Assembly (NCBI GenBank): GCA_019359395.1
Contig: JAHHHK010000013.1
Span: 124,001 to 188,000, forward strand
Reading direction: 5' to 3'
DNA from: Komarekiella atlantica HA4396-MV6
GTDB taxonomy: Bacteria > Cyanobacteriota > Cyanobacteriia > Cyanobacteriales > Nostocaceae
Length of the DNA stretch: 64,000 nt
A program made the translations under genes and the position numbers. This document shows positions 27,297 through 36,079 of the stretch, in pieces; the stretch's first letter is position 1; each line of letters begins with the position of its first letter. The notes beneath the pieces are model-generated. The model was not told where the DNA came from, did not search any database, and worked only from the letters and a program-made list of their open reading frames with translations.

Positions 27297-28919
27297 TCAT
27301 AGCCTTTTTAGTTGCCAAAGTCCCCCAGCTGGAACTACCTGCACTAGTTGACCATATTTCGACTCAATAGCCTGGACGAGTTGGGGCGAGGGACGAAACA
27401 AGAATGTTTCAGAATTTCTTGAGAGTAGAGGCTCTACATTTGATATCTCTAGTTTGGGAGGCTGACCAAACAGTACTAATAGCACATCATCATCTAGTAA
27501 ATAGCTCAAAGACAGTAAGTCTCCTAAATTAGTCCCGTCATAGCCACCATCGCTAAGTAAAACCGGGGAAGAAACAGCATTAACTCGCCGTGCCATTTCC
27601 GCATTAAAATGGCTAGGGATATTGCTCCACCAAGTATCAGAAAAAGCGCTAACTGTAGAGGATATGACACTACATGTAACTAGCACTACCATGACACCCC
27701 GCCAGAGGCGTTGTCTATTCAGTATTTTAGTTGCCAGAAAATAACCTACCGTTAGCTGCACTCCAGGAAAACAAGAAATCAAATAACGGCTAACCGCAGA
27801 CCGCTGCGTTTCTAAAATAAAATCTGACACAGCTAACATCAGAAAAGGTACAAAAATCACAGTTAGGATAAATAACCAGGTTTTCCGACTGGTGTAACGA
27901 CATTGGTAGATAGCCGCAGCAATCAGCAGCAGAATTAGCAACCTGGGTATATAAGTCCAGATATTGTTAAAACCAAAATCTAAATCTAAAAATAGGGCAG
28001 TAAAACTTAGAATCCATAGCTTTACGCGGTAAAGAATGTCACCGCCTTTAACCCAGCTTGTAGTGTCCAAAACCCGCTGGTAATTGCTTTTCAGCACAAA
28101 TAACCACGGACTGTAGAGAATCACTGAGGTGGCGATCGCTAGCCCGAAAAATATTAAATTAGAAATTGAAAATTTATCCTGATTTCTAGACAAATTCTGG
28201 GAATCCTCTGCCCTCACTTTGGAATTTTTAATCAAAAGATTTGTTAACAGCACATAAACTATATGACCACTCAGAGTCAACCCAAAAAAAGGTTGACTAT
28301 ACAAGCCGAGTGTAACCATCAGTGCATAAAGTCCCCAGTTGTACCAAGTTGGCAAGCGTAACGCCCTAAGCAAGAAAAAACTACTAGCAATTACGCATAC
28401 TGTCAGAAAACTATACTGCCTTGCAATCTGAGCAAATAAGATGTCAAACGGAGATAGAGCTAAAAGCACTGTCGCTAGCAAAGCCGCTATTCGGGAGGTA
28501 AAAAGCTCTCGTCCAAGAGCATACATCGACACTAAAGATAGCAGACTTAATAAAGCTGGCAAACTACGCGATGCTGTACTAGAACTGCCGAATGCCTGCA
28601 TCCAGAAACGGGCCATCAAAAAGTATAGCGGTGGATGTTGCGGGTCTTCTACTGCTAGAGATTTGATTGTATCTACTGGAGTAGTTCCTGCTTTTAGACG
28701 CTGATACTTCTGTAATTCCTGTGGTGAAATAATCTGGTTTTGAAAAATTTCTTCACCAATTTCTTGACCTGTGAATCCAGCTGCTCGGAAGGAAGTATAA
28801 ACTTCATCATGCCAATAAATTTTATGATCCAGATTAAAAAACCGGAAAAAAACGCCAAGTACTAATAGTAATACGATAAAAAATCGTAACCAACTCGGAG
28901 AAAGTTTGGGATGCCGCAT
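27297..28919 (-). CDS. GT-C-fold membrane glycosyltransferase, GT39-like, copy 1
   Basis: A 540-residue integral membrane protein with about 10-12 helices. The first periplasmic loop bears the acidic HDE of GT-C enzymes (NLDHKIYWHDEVY, near residue 35), and a LYFLMARFWMQAFG stretch near 105 matches the PMT/ArnT-like family. Such enzymes move a sugar from a polyprenyl-phosphate carrier to an acceptor outside the cell. The neighbour at 28978 is a paralogue in the same orientation with a 60-base gap, so the pair arose by tandem duplication. Substrates are not predictable. They sit near the cellulose-synthase-like gene, suggesting an envelope polysaccharide locus. Confidence 0.8.
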   Translation of the reverse strand: MRHPKLSPSWLRFFIVLLLVLGVFFRFFNLDHKIYWHDEVYTSFRAAGFTGQEIGEEIFQNQIISPQELQKYQRLKAGTTPVDTIKSLAVEDPQHPPLYFLMARFWMQAFGSSSTASRSLPALLSLLSLVSMYALGRELFTSRIAALLATVLLALSPFDILFAQIARQYSFLTVCVIASSFFLLRALRLPTWYNWGLYALMVTLGLYSQPFFGLTLSGHIVYVLLTNLLIKNSKVRAEDSQNLSRNQDKFSISNLIFFGLAIATSVILYSPWLFVLKSNYQRVLDTTSWVKGGDILYRVKLWILSFTALFLDLDFGFNNIWTYIPRLLILLLIAAAIYQCRYTSRKTWLFILTVIFVPFLMLAVSDFILETQRSAVSRYLISCFPGVQLTVGYFLATKILNRQRLWRGVMVVLVTCSVISSTVSAFSDTWWSNIPSHFNAEMARRVNAVSSPVLLSDGGYDGTNLGDLLSLSYLLDDDVLLVLFGQPPKLEISNVEPLLSRNSETFLFRPSPQLVQAIESKYGQLVQVVPAGGLWQLKRL

Positions 28920-28977
28920 AACCAGTCACAAATAAGTCTCCAGAGTTTAAGTTTCTCTCACATCGTGTACCACACTG

Positions 28978-30642
28978 TCAAGCTGTAGATAATTTATTCT
29001 TGCGAGGAATATCGCGTCGGCGCAAGCTTCGAGGTTTAGTTAATTTCCAGACTGAATAATAATTATCACTATAAACAATCTCCGCCTTCAAGTCGTATCT
29101 TTTTTCGATTATTTGACGCCAGTCATACGAAGGATTGAGTAAAAATACATCACTAAACTTATCAGGAATCTTGGGAACTCTTTGGTCTTGTACCAACAGA
29201 AATCGTACTTTAGGTTCCAAAAGATAACTTAAAGAAAAGACATTCCCATAATTAATGCCAGAAGCATCACTAATCAACAGTGGGCTAGTAGCCTGATTAA
29301 TAATTTGGGCAACTTGTGGATTTCCGTAGCTCATACTTTTATTCCACCAAGTTTCTGCCTGGGAACTTACCCTAGAAGAAACTATACCACAAATAATCAA
29401 CAGACCTATGATTATTTGCCAGTTTTTCTGGTGTGACCCGCTCCCATTATATAGTTGCGTAGCTATCAAGTAAGCAACAGCTATTTGAATACCTAAATAA
29501 GCTGGTATTAAATATGGTTCAGAAGCGGCTCGGATGCTTCCAGAAAATAAATCGGGTAGCATTAGTGGTAGTGCTGGGACTACTATCAACGTCACAATAA
29601 ACAACCAAACTTTGTAATTAGTTGTCTGACAAAGAAAATAAATGGCATATCCAACCAAAACTACAAAAATTGATGCAATTAAATAGCTGAAAGGATTTTC
29701 CCAGACTAGGTTTAAATCATAAAAAATCCGGCTTAACTGCATTAGTAAAAATGGAAATACAGGCACTAAAGAGAAATCTTTAGTTGTCACCTCTGCTGAA
29801 ATCAAAAATTGGAAGAAGTCAGCTATTACAACTGTCATCCAAGGCATGAAGGCTAAAAAACCCACCAGTGATGCTAGCAAATAAGCTCTGACAGTTTCAG
29901 TTAACTGGAATTTGTTAGTAATAATTACATAAGTGCCATGAGCAACTGCTACAAATCCACTCCACAAAAATGTGTAAAAACTCAGCGCTAAGGTTATTGA
30001 ATAAATGCTCCAGGTAGCGAAGCGATCTGATCGTTGCTGTTCTTTTGTTAATTCGCCTTTATCTTTTGATTCCAGATTGATTGCTCGCAGCAGTGCAGCA
30101 CTAGATAGTAATATGGTGACTAACCAGAGAATATATTCTTGTGCTTCCTGGGCATAGACTAGGTGAATTGGAGAGATTGCCATAAGTGCGATCGCTATAC
30201 CAGGTATTGTTAACGGTACGCTAAATAATTCTTGGCATAACCAATAAACGCAAGGAAAAACCAAAAAGCTGATAAAGACAGACAAGCTTCTAATAGCTGT
30301 CACCGAGTTGCCAAAGATTCCCATCCACAATCGAGCTATTAGATAATAAAGTGGTGGATGCTGAGAATCTGCCGTTACCAAGGTCATAATTGTGTCATTT
30401 AAGTTTTTTTCCCGATTGACACCTTGAAACTTAGCAAAGCTTTCTCTAGCAATGATCAGACCATTAAAAATTCGCTGTTTTACTTGAGTAGTTGTATAAC
30501 CAGAAATTCGTAATGAGCTATAAGTTTCATCATGCGAATAAACTTTGCTGTCAAGATTAACAAAGCGAAACAATATACTCATCACCAACAAAAATACAAC
30601 TAAAAAACGCAACCAACTCGGGCCAAGTTTGAGATGGCGCAT
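28978..30642 (-). CDS. GT-C-fold membrane glycosyltransferase, GT39-like, copy 2
   Basis: A 554-residue integral membrane protein starting at the ATG 30640-30642; this gives a start (MRHLKLGPSWLRF) that lines up with the downstream paralogue (MRHPKLSPSWLRF). An upstream ATG would add nine residues. The acidic loop motif reads SKVYSHDETY, and HPPLYYLIARLWMGIFGNS matches the paralogue's PPLYFLMARFWMQAFG. It precedes copy 1 on the same strand with a 58-base spacer and is likely cotranscribed. Probable role: glycosyl transfer from a lipid-linked sugar at the outer face of the membrane. Confidence 0.8.
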   Translation of the reverse strand: MRHLKLGPSWLRFLVVFLLVMSILFRFVNLDSKVYSHDETYSSLRISGYTTTQVKQRIFNGLIIARESFAKFQGVNREKNLNDTIMTLVTADSQHPPLYYLIARLWMGIFGNSVTAIRSLSVFISFLVFPCVYWLCQELFSVPLTIPGIAIALMAISPIHLVYAQEAQEYILWLVTILLSSAALLRAINLESKDKGELTKEQQRSDRFATWSIYSITLALSFYTFLWSGFVAVAHGTYVIITNKFQLTETVRAYLLASLVGFLAFMPWMTVVIADFFQFLISAEVTTKDFSLVPVFPFLLMQLSRIFYDLNLVWENPFSYLIASIFVVLVGYAIYFLCQTTNYKVWLFIVTLIVVPALPLMLPDLFSGSIRAASEPYLIPAYLGIQIAVAYLIATQLYNGSGSHQKNWQIIIGLLIICGIVSSRVSSQAETWWNKSMSYGNPQVAQIINQATSPLLISDASGINYGNVFSLSYLLEPKVRFLLVQDQRVPKIPDKFSDVFLLNPSYDWRQIIEKRYDLKAEIVYSDNYYSVWKLTKPRSLRRRDIPRKNKLSTA

Positions 30643-31184
30643 AACTAGGTTTCCCAAAAAGTTGTCCAAAATAATCCAGTTAAGCGGACTGGATGAAGTG
30701 CGATGATTGCCAAAATGTCAAGTGGAGCTTATTCGTTAAACATCGCCAACCTCATAGTTTGCAGCATTTTTTATTAGCATCATCACCAGCCCATAACTTG
30801 AAGGATATTGTGGGCGGATAGATTGGGGAGTATAACCCATCAGTCACAATCTGTCTTGATTTCAGTGCTTTTTAACACACTTGTGCTGTTACAGATGAAC
30901 AGTCTAAAATCAAGTTTTTTGGGGTGAGGGGTTAAACCCTGCGGTTAATTATGCCACAGCACCATGAATTTACAGACGGATGTTGTGACAGGTGTAAGAC
31001 ATCAGCTAACTGTAAATTGAGGGTCATTTGATTTGGAAGATTGGCGATGAACACCTCTTCTCTATTAACTCTGAAAAGAATTGGCTAAGGTTGTATCAAA
31101 TCCCGCAAAACTGATTCAAATTGCAAGTTTTGTCAGCAGCCACACACAATACCTTTAACTTTGCTCCTACTTTCCTTGCTGATT
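30643..31184. other. Upstream region of the glycosyltransferase pair
   Basis: The 540 bases between the glycosyltransferase start and the next small frame hold no convincing gene. GGGGTGAGGGGTTAAACCC near 30921-30940 forms a small hairpin. Confidence 0.3.
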
Positions 31185-31307
31185 ATGACTTTTCCTATTC
31201 CCCATTTCCACCCCGAAGAAACCGATAAACCTGGAAGACCGAAAAAGGTAGCTTCCCCAGTTGTGACAGCCAAGTACAAGCTTGGAAAGCCGAAGAAGAC
31301 GGCATAA
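31185..31307 (+). CDS. Possible 40-residue basic protein with AT-hook-like motif
   Basis: A short frame reading MTFPIPHFHPEETDKPGRPK and continuing with a KPGRPKK core and a later LGKPKKTA ending at TAA 31305-31307. The GRP core flanked by Lys resembles a single AT-hook, which binds the minor groove of AT-rich DNA. No Shine-Dalgarno sequence is visible, so translation is uncertain. It lies 58 bases upstream of the gene at 31366 on the same strand. It may be a real small protein or a chance frame. Confidence 0.35.
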   Translation: MTFPIPHFHPEETDKPGRPKKVASPVVTAKYKLGKPKKTA

Positions 31308-31365
31308 TCCACGCCCTGAGCATCTTCGTAAACTGCTCAAACTAAGGCTATAACTAAGGAAAACC

Positions 31366-31731
31366 ATGAGAGACGATGACATATTGACTGCTTGCGCCTT
31401 GCGCTTTGATGGATGGAAATATCAGCAAGAAACCAAATTTGATGTAAGAATTGCGATAGATAGTTTTTTTGCTAGCCAAAAATGGGAATTACAGCCGTTA
31501 AAAAAGCTAGCAACTTTTTTCTTATTGCAGCGATCGCTCTATAAATACGACTTGCAGTATGAGCCAAATGATCGCAAGTTTTATAAAGCATTTCGCACAC
31601 TATTTTTTGAATGTGTTGATTTGGATATTCCAGTTGAGTATCAGATTCAAGAGTATTACAAAAATTGGGAAAGCCAGTACAAGCCTGATTTAGAAAAGCT
31701 TAAAAATACTATGAAAGGAAATAGGAAATAG
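31366..31731 (+). CDS. Conserved hypothetical protein
   Basis: A 121-residue soluble protein that I do not recognise. It is rich in aromatic residues and Lys, all-helical by appearance (FDVRIAIDSFFASQKW, LATFFLLQRSLYKYDL, FYKAFRTLFFECVDLD), with no signal peptide. The start is an ATG preceded by AAGGAAAACC. Base composition matches the neighbours, arguing for a real gene. A role cannot be inferred; the adjacent possible AT-hook peptide is the only same-strand neighbour. Confidence 0.5.
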   Translation: MRDDDILTACALRFDGWKYQQETKFDVRIAIDSFFASQKWELQPLKKLATFFLLQRSLYKYDLQYEPNDRKFYKAFRTLFFECVDLDIPVEYQIQEYYKNWESQYKPDLEKLKNTMKGNRK

Positions 31732-31973
31732 GGAACTCTTAGTAGAGAGTACTAAACCGTTTATTATCTTGCTAGGTTTTAAAGAGTTCCTCTGCGGTAT
31801 GCCTCCGGTACGCTATGCGAACGTTAAAAAAATTGGCTTTGACAAATAGTTTTAACCTTAGCTGAACCGTGTTGGATCAAATTTACTTTAAACATCTCAC
31901 TTTTATCAAGTCCACATAGGTGGGCTTTCTTTGTTTATCTACAAATTCTATTCATTCTTAAAAAAGAAAGCTT

Positions 31974-32765
31974 TTATACAACTGGATAACGCCATCTAGC
32001 AAAGTCTGCAATATTAGATATAGTTAAAAAATCAATAGTCTTAAACTGCCGATCAATAGCTGGAAGGCTGCATATCTTAGCTCCAATATTTAAATATGCT
32101 TGCAAAATATTAGGAAGCTCAACATTACATGCATCTTGGCATTTTTGAGTAAGTTCTAGACAAAATTGTGAATTTGGATAAACTAAAATACTTGGATGCA
32201 TCAAAGCATTCTGCTGAAAATAATCAAAAGCACAAGCAGCTTGCAAAGGGCATTGTGTGAGTAATGATGCACAGCCAAAAAAGTACTGATTTCTACTTTG
32301 AATAAGATAATTTGCTAGCCCTTGCCAGAGTAATAAAAGTGCTTGAATATTGCGGTATTCTTTAGCTATACATGCATAGCCAACTTCCACAGACGCTTGA
32401 AGCACAGGATCAGGAATTGTATCGAGATTAAATATATCAGCAGCATCAAATCCCAGCCCTTGAGAAGCCATTGCATAGGTTTGCATCCGATAAGTTCCTA
32501 TCGTTTTACCAGTGTGTTTGGAAATTAGTATTAAATGATGGCAAACCGCATCAAAATTGTCTTGCTCTATTTGGGTAAGGTTAGAAGTAGAGAATCCCAG
32601 ACCTAGTTCCTGATTAAAAACTTCAAAGCGCAACCGGAAAATGGATTCTAATTCTTCATCAGTTGAGGCAAGCCGTAAGATATAGTTTTCTGTTTGAAGA
32701 ACGGGAAAATCTGTAAAGAGGGGAGGAGGACTTAGTGGGTAATTGATGTTGCGTCCAGATTCCAT
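31974..32765 (-). CDS. GNAT-fold N-acyltransferase-like protein
   Basis: A 263-residue protein of the Acetyltransf_5 / autoinducer-synthase-like branch of GNAT enzymes. Features are LRLASTDEELESIFRLRFEVFNQELG at the N-terminus, ILISKHTGKTIGTYRM (the central strand with the TYR-x core) and the EVGYACIAKEYR acyl-CoA/ACP-binding segment, followed by LLLWQGLANYLI. Relatives include ornithine lipid synthases and hemolysin-like acyl-ACP N-acyltransferases, which join fatty acyl chains to amino groups. The substrate is unknown. It stands alone between repeat-containing spacers. Confidence 0.72.
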   Translation of the reverse strand: MESGRNINYPLSPPPLFTDFPVLQTENYILRLASTDEELESIFRLRFEVFNQELGLGFSTSNLTQIEQDNFDAVCHHLILISKHTGKTIGTYRMQTYAMASQGLGFDAADIFNLDTIPDPVLQASVEVGYACIAKEYRNIQALLLLWQGLANYLIQSRNQYFFGCASLLTQCPLQAACAFDYFQQNALMHPSILVYPNSQFCLELTQKCQDACNVELPNILQAYLNIGAKICSLPAIDRQFKTIDFLTISNIADFARWRYPVV

Positions 32766-33026
32766 CTGTCTTCCTATTTAAATTGTGAGAATTTTCTATT
32801 AGGATTTAGCAGATCACATTATGTATTAATGTGCCGAAGCGTAATTGAGACAGTTTTCGATCAAAGATTCTCCAGAAAGCTTTTTTTGCCAAATCCTCCC
32901 TCGATATCATGTCTGATTTATTACCCACAATTCCCGCTTGCTTTCTTTGATGAGGTCTAGGGTGTTTTTATTATGAGCTTGACTGCCGGAAAGATCTGGC
33001 AATAAGATACAAAATTTTCCTTTTAT

Positions 33027-33126
33027 ACCAATTTAAAAAAAGAATATGACAGATAGACCATGTAGAGACGTTGCATTGCAACGTCTCTACCAAAGGATTT
33101 GTTGGAATCATAATTGAATCGGTATT
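33027..33126. repeat. Palindromic element with a perfect 14-bp stem
   Basis: The core GTAGAGACGTTGCA-T-TGCAACGTCTCTAC at 33062-33090 is a perfect inverted repeat of 14 bases with one base between. ATACCAATTT at 33027 and AATTGAATCGGTAT at 33113 are imperfect outer inverted repeats. The core type is widespread in Nostoc spacers. It carries no gene. Confidence 0.65.
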
Positions 33127-33178
33127 ACATACGCTATCAATGTAAGTCAGCAAAGAAAGTCACGATAGGGGGTAAGAA

Positions 33179-33201
33179 AGCCCCCGGATAATCCGAGGGC
33201 T
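33179..33201 (-). terminator. Terminator of the ndhA-nadK unit
   Basis: Read on the minus strand the hairpin is AGCCCTCGGATTATCCGGGG followed by GCTTTCTT. The stem of nine or ten pairs has one mismatch and a T-rich tail, and lies 64 bases after the NAD kinase stop. Confidence 0.55.
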
Positions 33202-33264
33202 GGAATAATTTTGCGACTCTTTAGGAGCATTACAGACAAGCTGCGGCACTCTTAAGCTACTCAA

Positions 33265-34185
33265 TCAATTTCGATGATTATTACTGTAGCGAACCCTTGT
33301 ACCTGCCCAGAGCAACTTCTCCCGCAACGTCTGATAATATGAATTGTTCTCCCGCAAAATAATAAATTTAGCCCGACACTCTGCCATCCGCACATCAACG
33401 CGGTGTCCTGGCCAAATTGAAGTTCCTAACACCCCATCCGTCCACAACTTAGTGCTCAAATCGTAATCCCCCAAAGGCCAAATACTGACCACGGAACCAG
33501 GGGGCAAAACCAGAGGGCGACTAGAAAGACTCATTGCACAAATGGGAGTGATGGTAATTGCCTCCATACCATCGTGCATAATTGGGCCATTCGCAGAAAC
33601 GGTGTAACCAGTAGAACCAGTAGGAGTGGAAATAATTAACCCGTCCCCTACATATTGATCGACTACCTCACCATCAATTTCCATTTCAAGAATTGAGGTA
33701 ATCATTCGGTCAGCGGAAGCGGGTTTGACACAAAATTCATTCAAAGCGAGGTAACGCTCACTCACTGGTTCTAAATTTGAACCATGACCTTCATATACCG
33801 CCGCTTGTAACATCATCCGCCGCTGGATAGCATAGCGATCCTCCAACAGCCGATCCCAAACTTGCTCTGTATCCTGGAATTCTTCAACGGATTCAGTTAA
33901 AAAGCCCAGATGACCCCCCACATTCACTCCCAGAATGGGGATGCCAGCTGGGGCTAAATGTCTGGCACTAGTTAAGACAGTACCATCACCACCGAGTACC
34001 AAAGCTAGATCGATTGGTTGACCAGCCGAAGCCAAAAACACTGGATACGGATTGTCTTTTGGCCCGCTAGGCCCCATCAAAACTTGGCACTCGCGATTTT
34101 CTAGTTGTTTAGCACAGATTTCTGCCCAGCGTTTACTCTGGGCATCTCGCGCTTTATAAGCAATGATTACCTGCTTTAGTTGCAC
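33265..34185 (-). CDS. nadK: NAD kinase
   Basis: A 306-residue cytoplasmic enzyme that phosphorylates NAD to NADP. The signature GGDGT is at residues 65-69, followed by NVGGHLGFLTES and the second conserved block DGLIISTPTGSTGYTVSANGP. Length is normal for cyanobacterial NadK. It directly follows ndhE on the same strand with 6 bases between, so it is probably the last gene of the ndhA-ndhI-ndhG-ndhE unit, linking NDH-1 with nicotinamide supply. Most cyanobacteria have two NAD kinases; this is only one of them. Confidence 0.96.
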   Translation of the reverse strand: MQLKQVIIAYKARDAQSKRWAEICAKQLENRECQVLMGPSGPKDNPYPVFLASAGQPIDLALVLGGDGTVLTSARHLAPAGIPILGVNVGGHLGFLTESVEEFQDTEQVWDRLLEDRYAIQRRMMLQAAVYEGHGSNLEPVSERYLALNEFCVKPASADRMITSILEMEIDGEVVDQYVGDGLIISTPTGSTGYTVSANGPIMHDGMEAITITPICAMSLSSRPLVLPPGSVVSIWPLGDYDLSTKLWTDGVLGTSIWPGHRVDVRMAECRAKFIILRENNSYYQTLREKLLWAGTRVRYSNNHRN

Positions 34186-34191
34186 GCACTA

Positions 34192-34497
34192 TTACCACTT
34201 CAGGAGATTAAACTGCTCCATATCGACGGTATCGCGGTTGCGATAAATGGCAAGCACGATCGCTAAACCCACCGCCGCCTCGGCCGCTGCCACGGTGATC
34301 ACAAACACGGTGAAAACCTGACCTTTAATTAATGTTGAGTCAAGGAAGTTGGAAAATGCCATTAAATTCAGATTAACAGCATTGAGCAGTAACTCAATTG
34401 ACATCAATACCCGTACGGCGTTACGGCTGGTAATTAAGCCATAGATACCAATACAGAACAGAGCGGCTGCTAGTAATAAAAAGTACTGGAGTTGCAT
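34192..34497 (-). CDS. ndhE: NDH-1 subunit 4L
   Basis: A 101-residue protein with three transmembrane helices, matching NuoK. The motifs [20 protein letters not shown] and [26 protein letters not shown] include the conserved membrane Glu residues used in proton translocation. It is part of the membrane arm of the thylakoid NDH-1 complex for respiration, cyclic electron flow and CO2 uptake. It follows ndhG but is separated by 169 bases with tandem repeats, an unusually long gap for this operon. Confidence 0.96.
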   Translation of the reverse strand: MQLQYFLLLAAALFCIGIYGLITSRNAVRVLMSIELLLNAVNLNLMAFSNFLDSTLIKGQVFTVFVITVAAAEAAVGLAIVLAIYRNRDTVDMEQFNLLKW

Positions 34498-34520
34498 GAA
34501 TCTTTTGTCAGTTGTTATTT

Positions 34521-34613
34521 GTCAAGAGTAGAGACGCGATTAATCGCCTCTGTACAAGAGTCAAGAGTAGAGACGCGATTAATCGCCTCTGTACAAGGGT
34601 CAAGGGTCAAGCT
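34521..34613. repeat. 39-bp tandem repeat between ndhG and ndhE
   Basis: The unit GTCAAGAGTAGAGACGCGAT plus TAATCGCCTCTGTACAAGA starts at 34521 and at 34560, two copies in tandem followed by a third partial CTTGAC-type unit. GCGATTAATCGC in each copy is a perfect 12-base palindrome. Related cores are at 15886 and in the thiO-thiG gene at 62044. Confidence 0.75.
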
Positions 34614-34666
34614 GTGTTCCTCCGCTCCTTTATCTTCCCAGTTCCCAATCCCCATTCCCCGGTCGT

Positions 34667-35314
34667 TTATTCACGACGAGAACCACCACGAAAGGTATCA
34701 GTATCGCTTCCAGTACTGGTGCTTGTCGATATCAGTTCTCTAGGGCGTTCTGGCAAAGTCAAAACAGTTTGCCGCAGTTCAGATGGCGTAACTTGGTCTG
34801 GCAAATACTCACGACGCGCCAAGATTATTGCTCCTACCATCGCTACCAGCAGCAAAATTGAAGCCAGTTCAAAAGGTAGTAAAAAGTCAGTGAAGAAATG
34901 TTCACCAATCAAAACTATAGAACTTTCACCAGCCACAGAAGTAGTTGAGTAAGCCCAAGGGGTCGCCAGTACCATCGTACTTAAAAGAGCAAACAATCCT
35001 AAACTGACTACAGCTGTTAGGACTTTCCGCACCCAAGAGTTAGGAAACGGCACAAAATTCTGCCGCTTGTTCACCAACATAATGGCGAACAAAATCAGCA
35101 CGTTAACCGCCCCAACATAAATTAGTATTTGTGCAGTTGCAACAAAGTCAGCATTTAGCAATAGGTAGATTCCCGCTATGCTGATGAACACGCCTCCCAG
35201 CATGAAGGCAGAGTAGACGATGTTGGCAAACAGCACTACGCCAATAGCTGCCCCAATCATCATCGCACCTAGCACGCCAAACGATACAGTCTGTACTCCT
35301 TCCGCTAAATTCAC
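34667..35314 (-). CDS. ndhG: NDH-1 subunit 6
   Basis: A 215-residue protein homologous to NuoJ, with five transmembrane helices from about residue 8 to 165. The motif YVGAVNVLILFAIMLVN is the classic NuoJ segment. The C-terminal 50 residues are polar (RELISTSTSTGSDTDTFRGG), a low-complexity tail longer than in bacterial NuoJ but usual in cyanobacteria. It lies 92 bases after ndhI, with heptad repeats in the spacer. Confidence 0.95.
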   Translation of the reverse strand: MNLAEGVQTVSFGVLGAMMIGAAIGVVLFANIVYSAFMLGGVFISIAGIYLLLNADFVATAQILIYVGAVNVLILFAIMLVNKRQNFVPFPNSWVRKVLTAVVSLGLFALLSTMVLATPWAYSTTSVAGESSIVLIGEHFFTDFLLPFELASILLLVAMVGAIILARREYLPDQVTPSELRQTVLTLPERPRELISTSTSTGSDTDTFRGGSRRE

Positions 35315-35330
35315 TGTTTTTTGTCCTCAA

Positions 35331-35404
35331 TAGTCATTGGTCATTAGTCATTGGTCATTGGTCATTAGTCATTAAGAAAGGACAAATAACAAAGGACAAC
35401 TGAC
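35331..35404. repeat. Heptad repeats between ndhI and ndhG
   Basis: Successive TCATTGG and TCATTAG units occupy most of the spacer from about 35331 to 35373, followed by AGGACAA-type units. Operon spacers filled with such repeats are common in Nostocales. Confidence 0.7.
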
Positions 35405-35406
35405 AT

Positions 35407-35991
35407 TTATTTTTCCGTTTGTTCTACAAGGTCTTCTGGACGCGCACCGGCACGAGGCGCATCCACAGGCAGTCCATGAGGTTCGAGGACGCCCTTAGGC
35501 AGGTAAACTAGTTCACGCAGTGGCGTTACCATTGGGTCATCTGTTACTTTGTAGGGCAGACGACCTAGTGCTACGTTGTCATAGTTCAATTCATGGCGAT
35601 CATAAGTGGAAAGCTCATATTCTTCTGTCATGGAAAGACAGTTAGTGGGGCAATATTCCACACAGTTGCCGCAAAAAATACAAACTCCAAAGTCAATGCT
35701 GTAGTGGTTGAGCTTTTTCTTTTTACTGGCTTTGTCAAATTCCCAATCTACTACAGGTAGGTTAATCGGACAAACTCGAACACAGACTTCGCAGGAGATG
35801 CACTTATCAAACTCAAAGTGAATCCTACCGCGAAACCGTTCGCCAGGAATCAGTTTTTCGTAAGGGTACTGTACGGTAATTGGACGCCGCCGCATATGGT
35901 CGAAGGTGACAGACAGCCCTTGACCAATGTAACGCGCAGCTTGCACAGTTTCTTTGGCGTAATCACCAACTTGCTTCAGGAACTTTAGCAT
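35407..35991 (-). CDS. ndhI: NDH-1 iron-sulfur subunit I
   Basis: A 194-residue ferredoxin-like subunit, begun at the ATG 35989-35991 (an upstream ATG at 36018 adds nine residues that are not typical). The two 4Fe-4S cluster motifs are complete: C64-I-S-C67-E-V-C70-V-R-V-C74-P and C104-I-F-C107-G-N-C110-V-E-Y-C114-P. It carries electrons to the quinone site in the NDH-1 connecting arm. It follows ndhA with an 87-base spacer containing heptad repeats. Confidence 0.97.
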   Translation of the reverse strand: MLKFLKQVGDYAKETVQAARYIGQGLSVTFDHMRRRPITVQYPYEKLIPGERFRGRIHFEFDKCISCEVCVRVCPINLPVVDWEFDKASKKKKLNHYSIDFGVCIFCGNCVEYCPTNCLSMTEEYELSTYDRHELNYDNVALGRLPYKVTDDPMVTPLRELVYLPKGVLEPHGLPVDAPRAGARPEDLVEQTEK

Positions 35992-36016
35992 TTTTCGTGT
36001 TTCTCTCTCTTTTGTC

Positions 36017-36079
36017 ATTTATCCTTTGTCATTAGTCATTAGTCATTAGTAAGCTGACAAATGACTAATGACTAATGAC
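36017..36079. repeat. Heptad repeats between ndhA and ndhI
   Basis: TCATTAG and TGACTAA units from about 36028 to 36078 read as inverted sets (TCATTAGTCATTAG and ATGACTAATGACTA), so the spacer could form a hairpin. Confidence 0.65.

Noticed and set aside
31167-31382. Ser/Leu/Arg-rich frame on the minus strand
   Set aside because: It is antisense to the possible AT-hook peptide and overlaps the next gene's start; composition is not protein-like.
34521-34952. Plus-strand frame reading [19 protein letters not shown]
   Set aside because: It translates the 39-bp tandem repeat and then the antisense of ndhG, so it is a repeat artefact.
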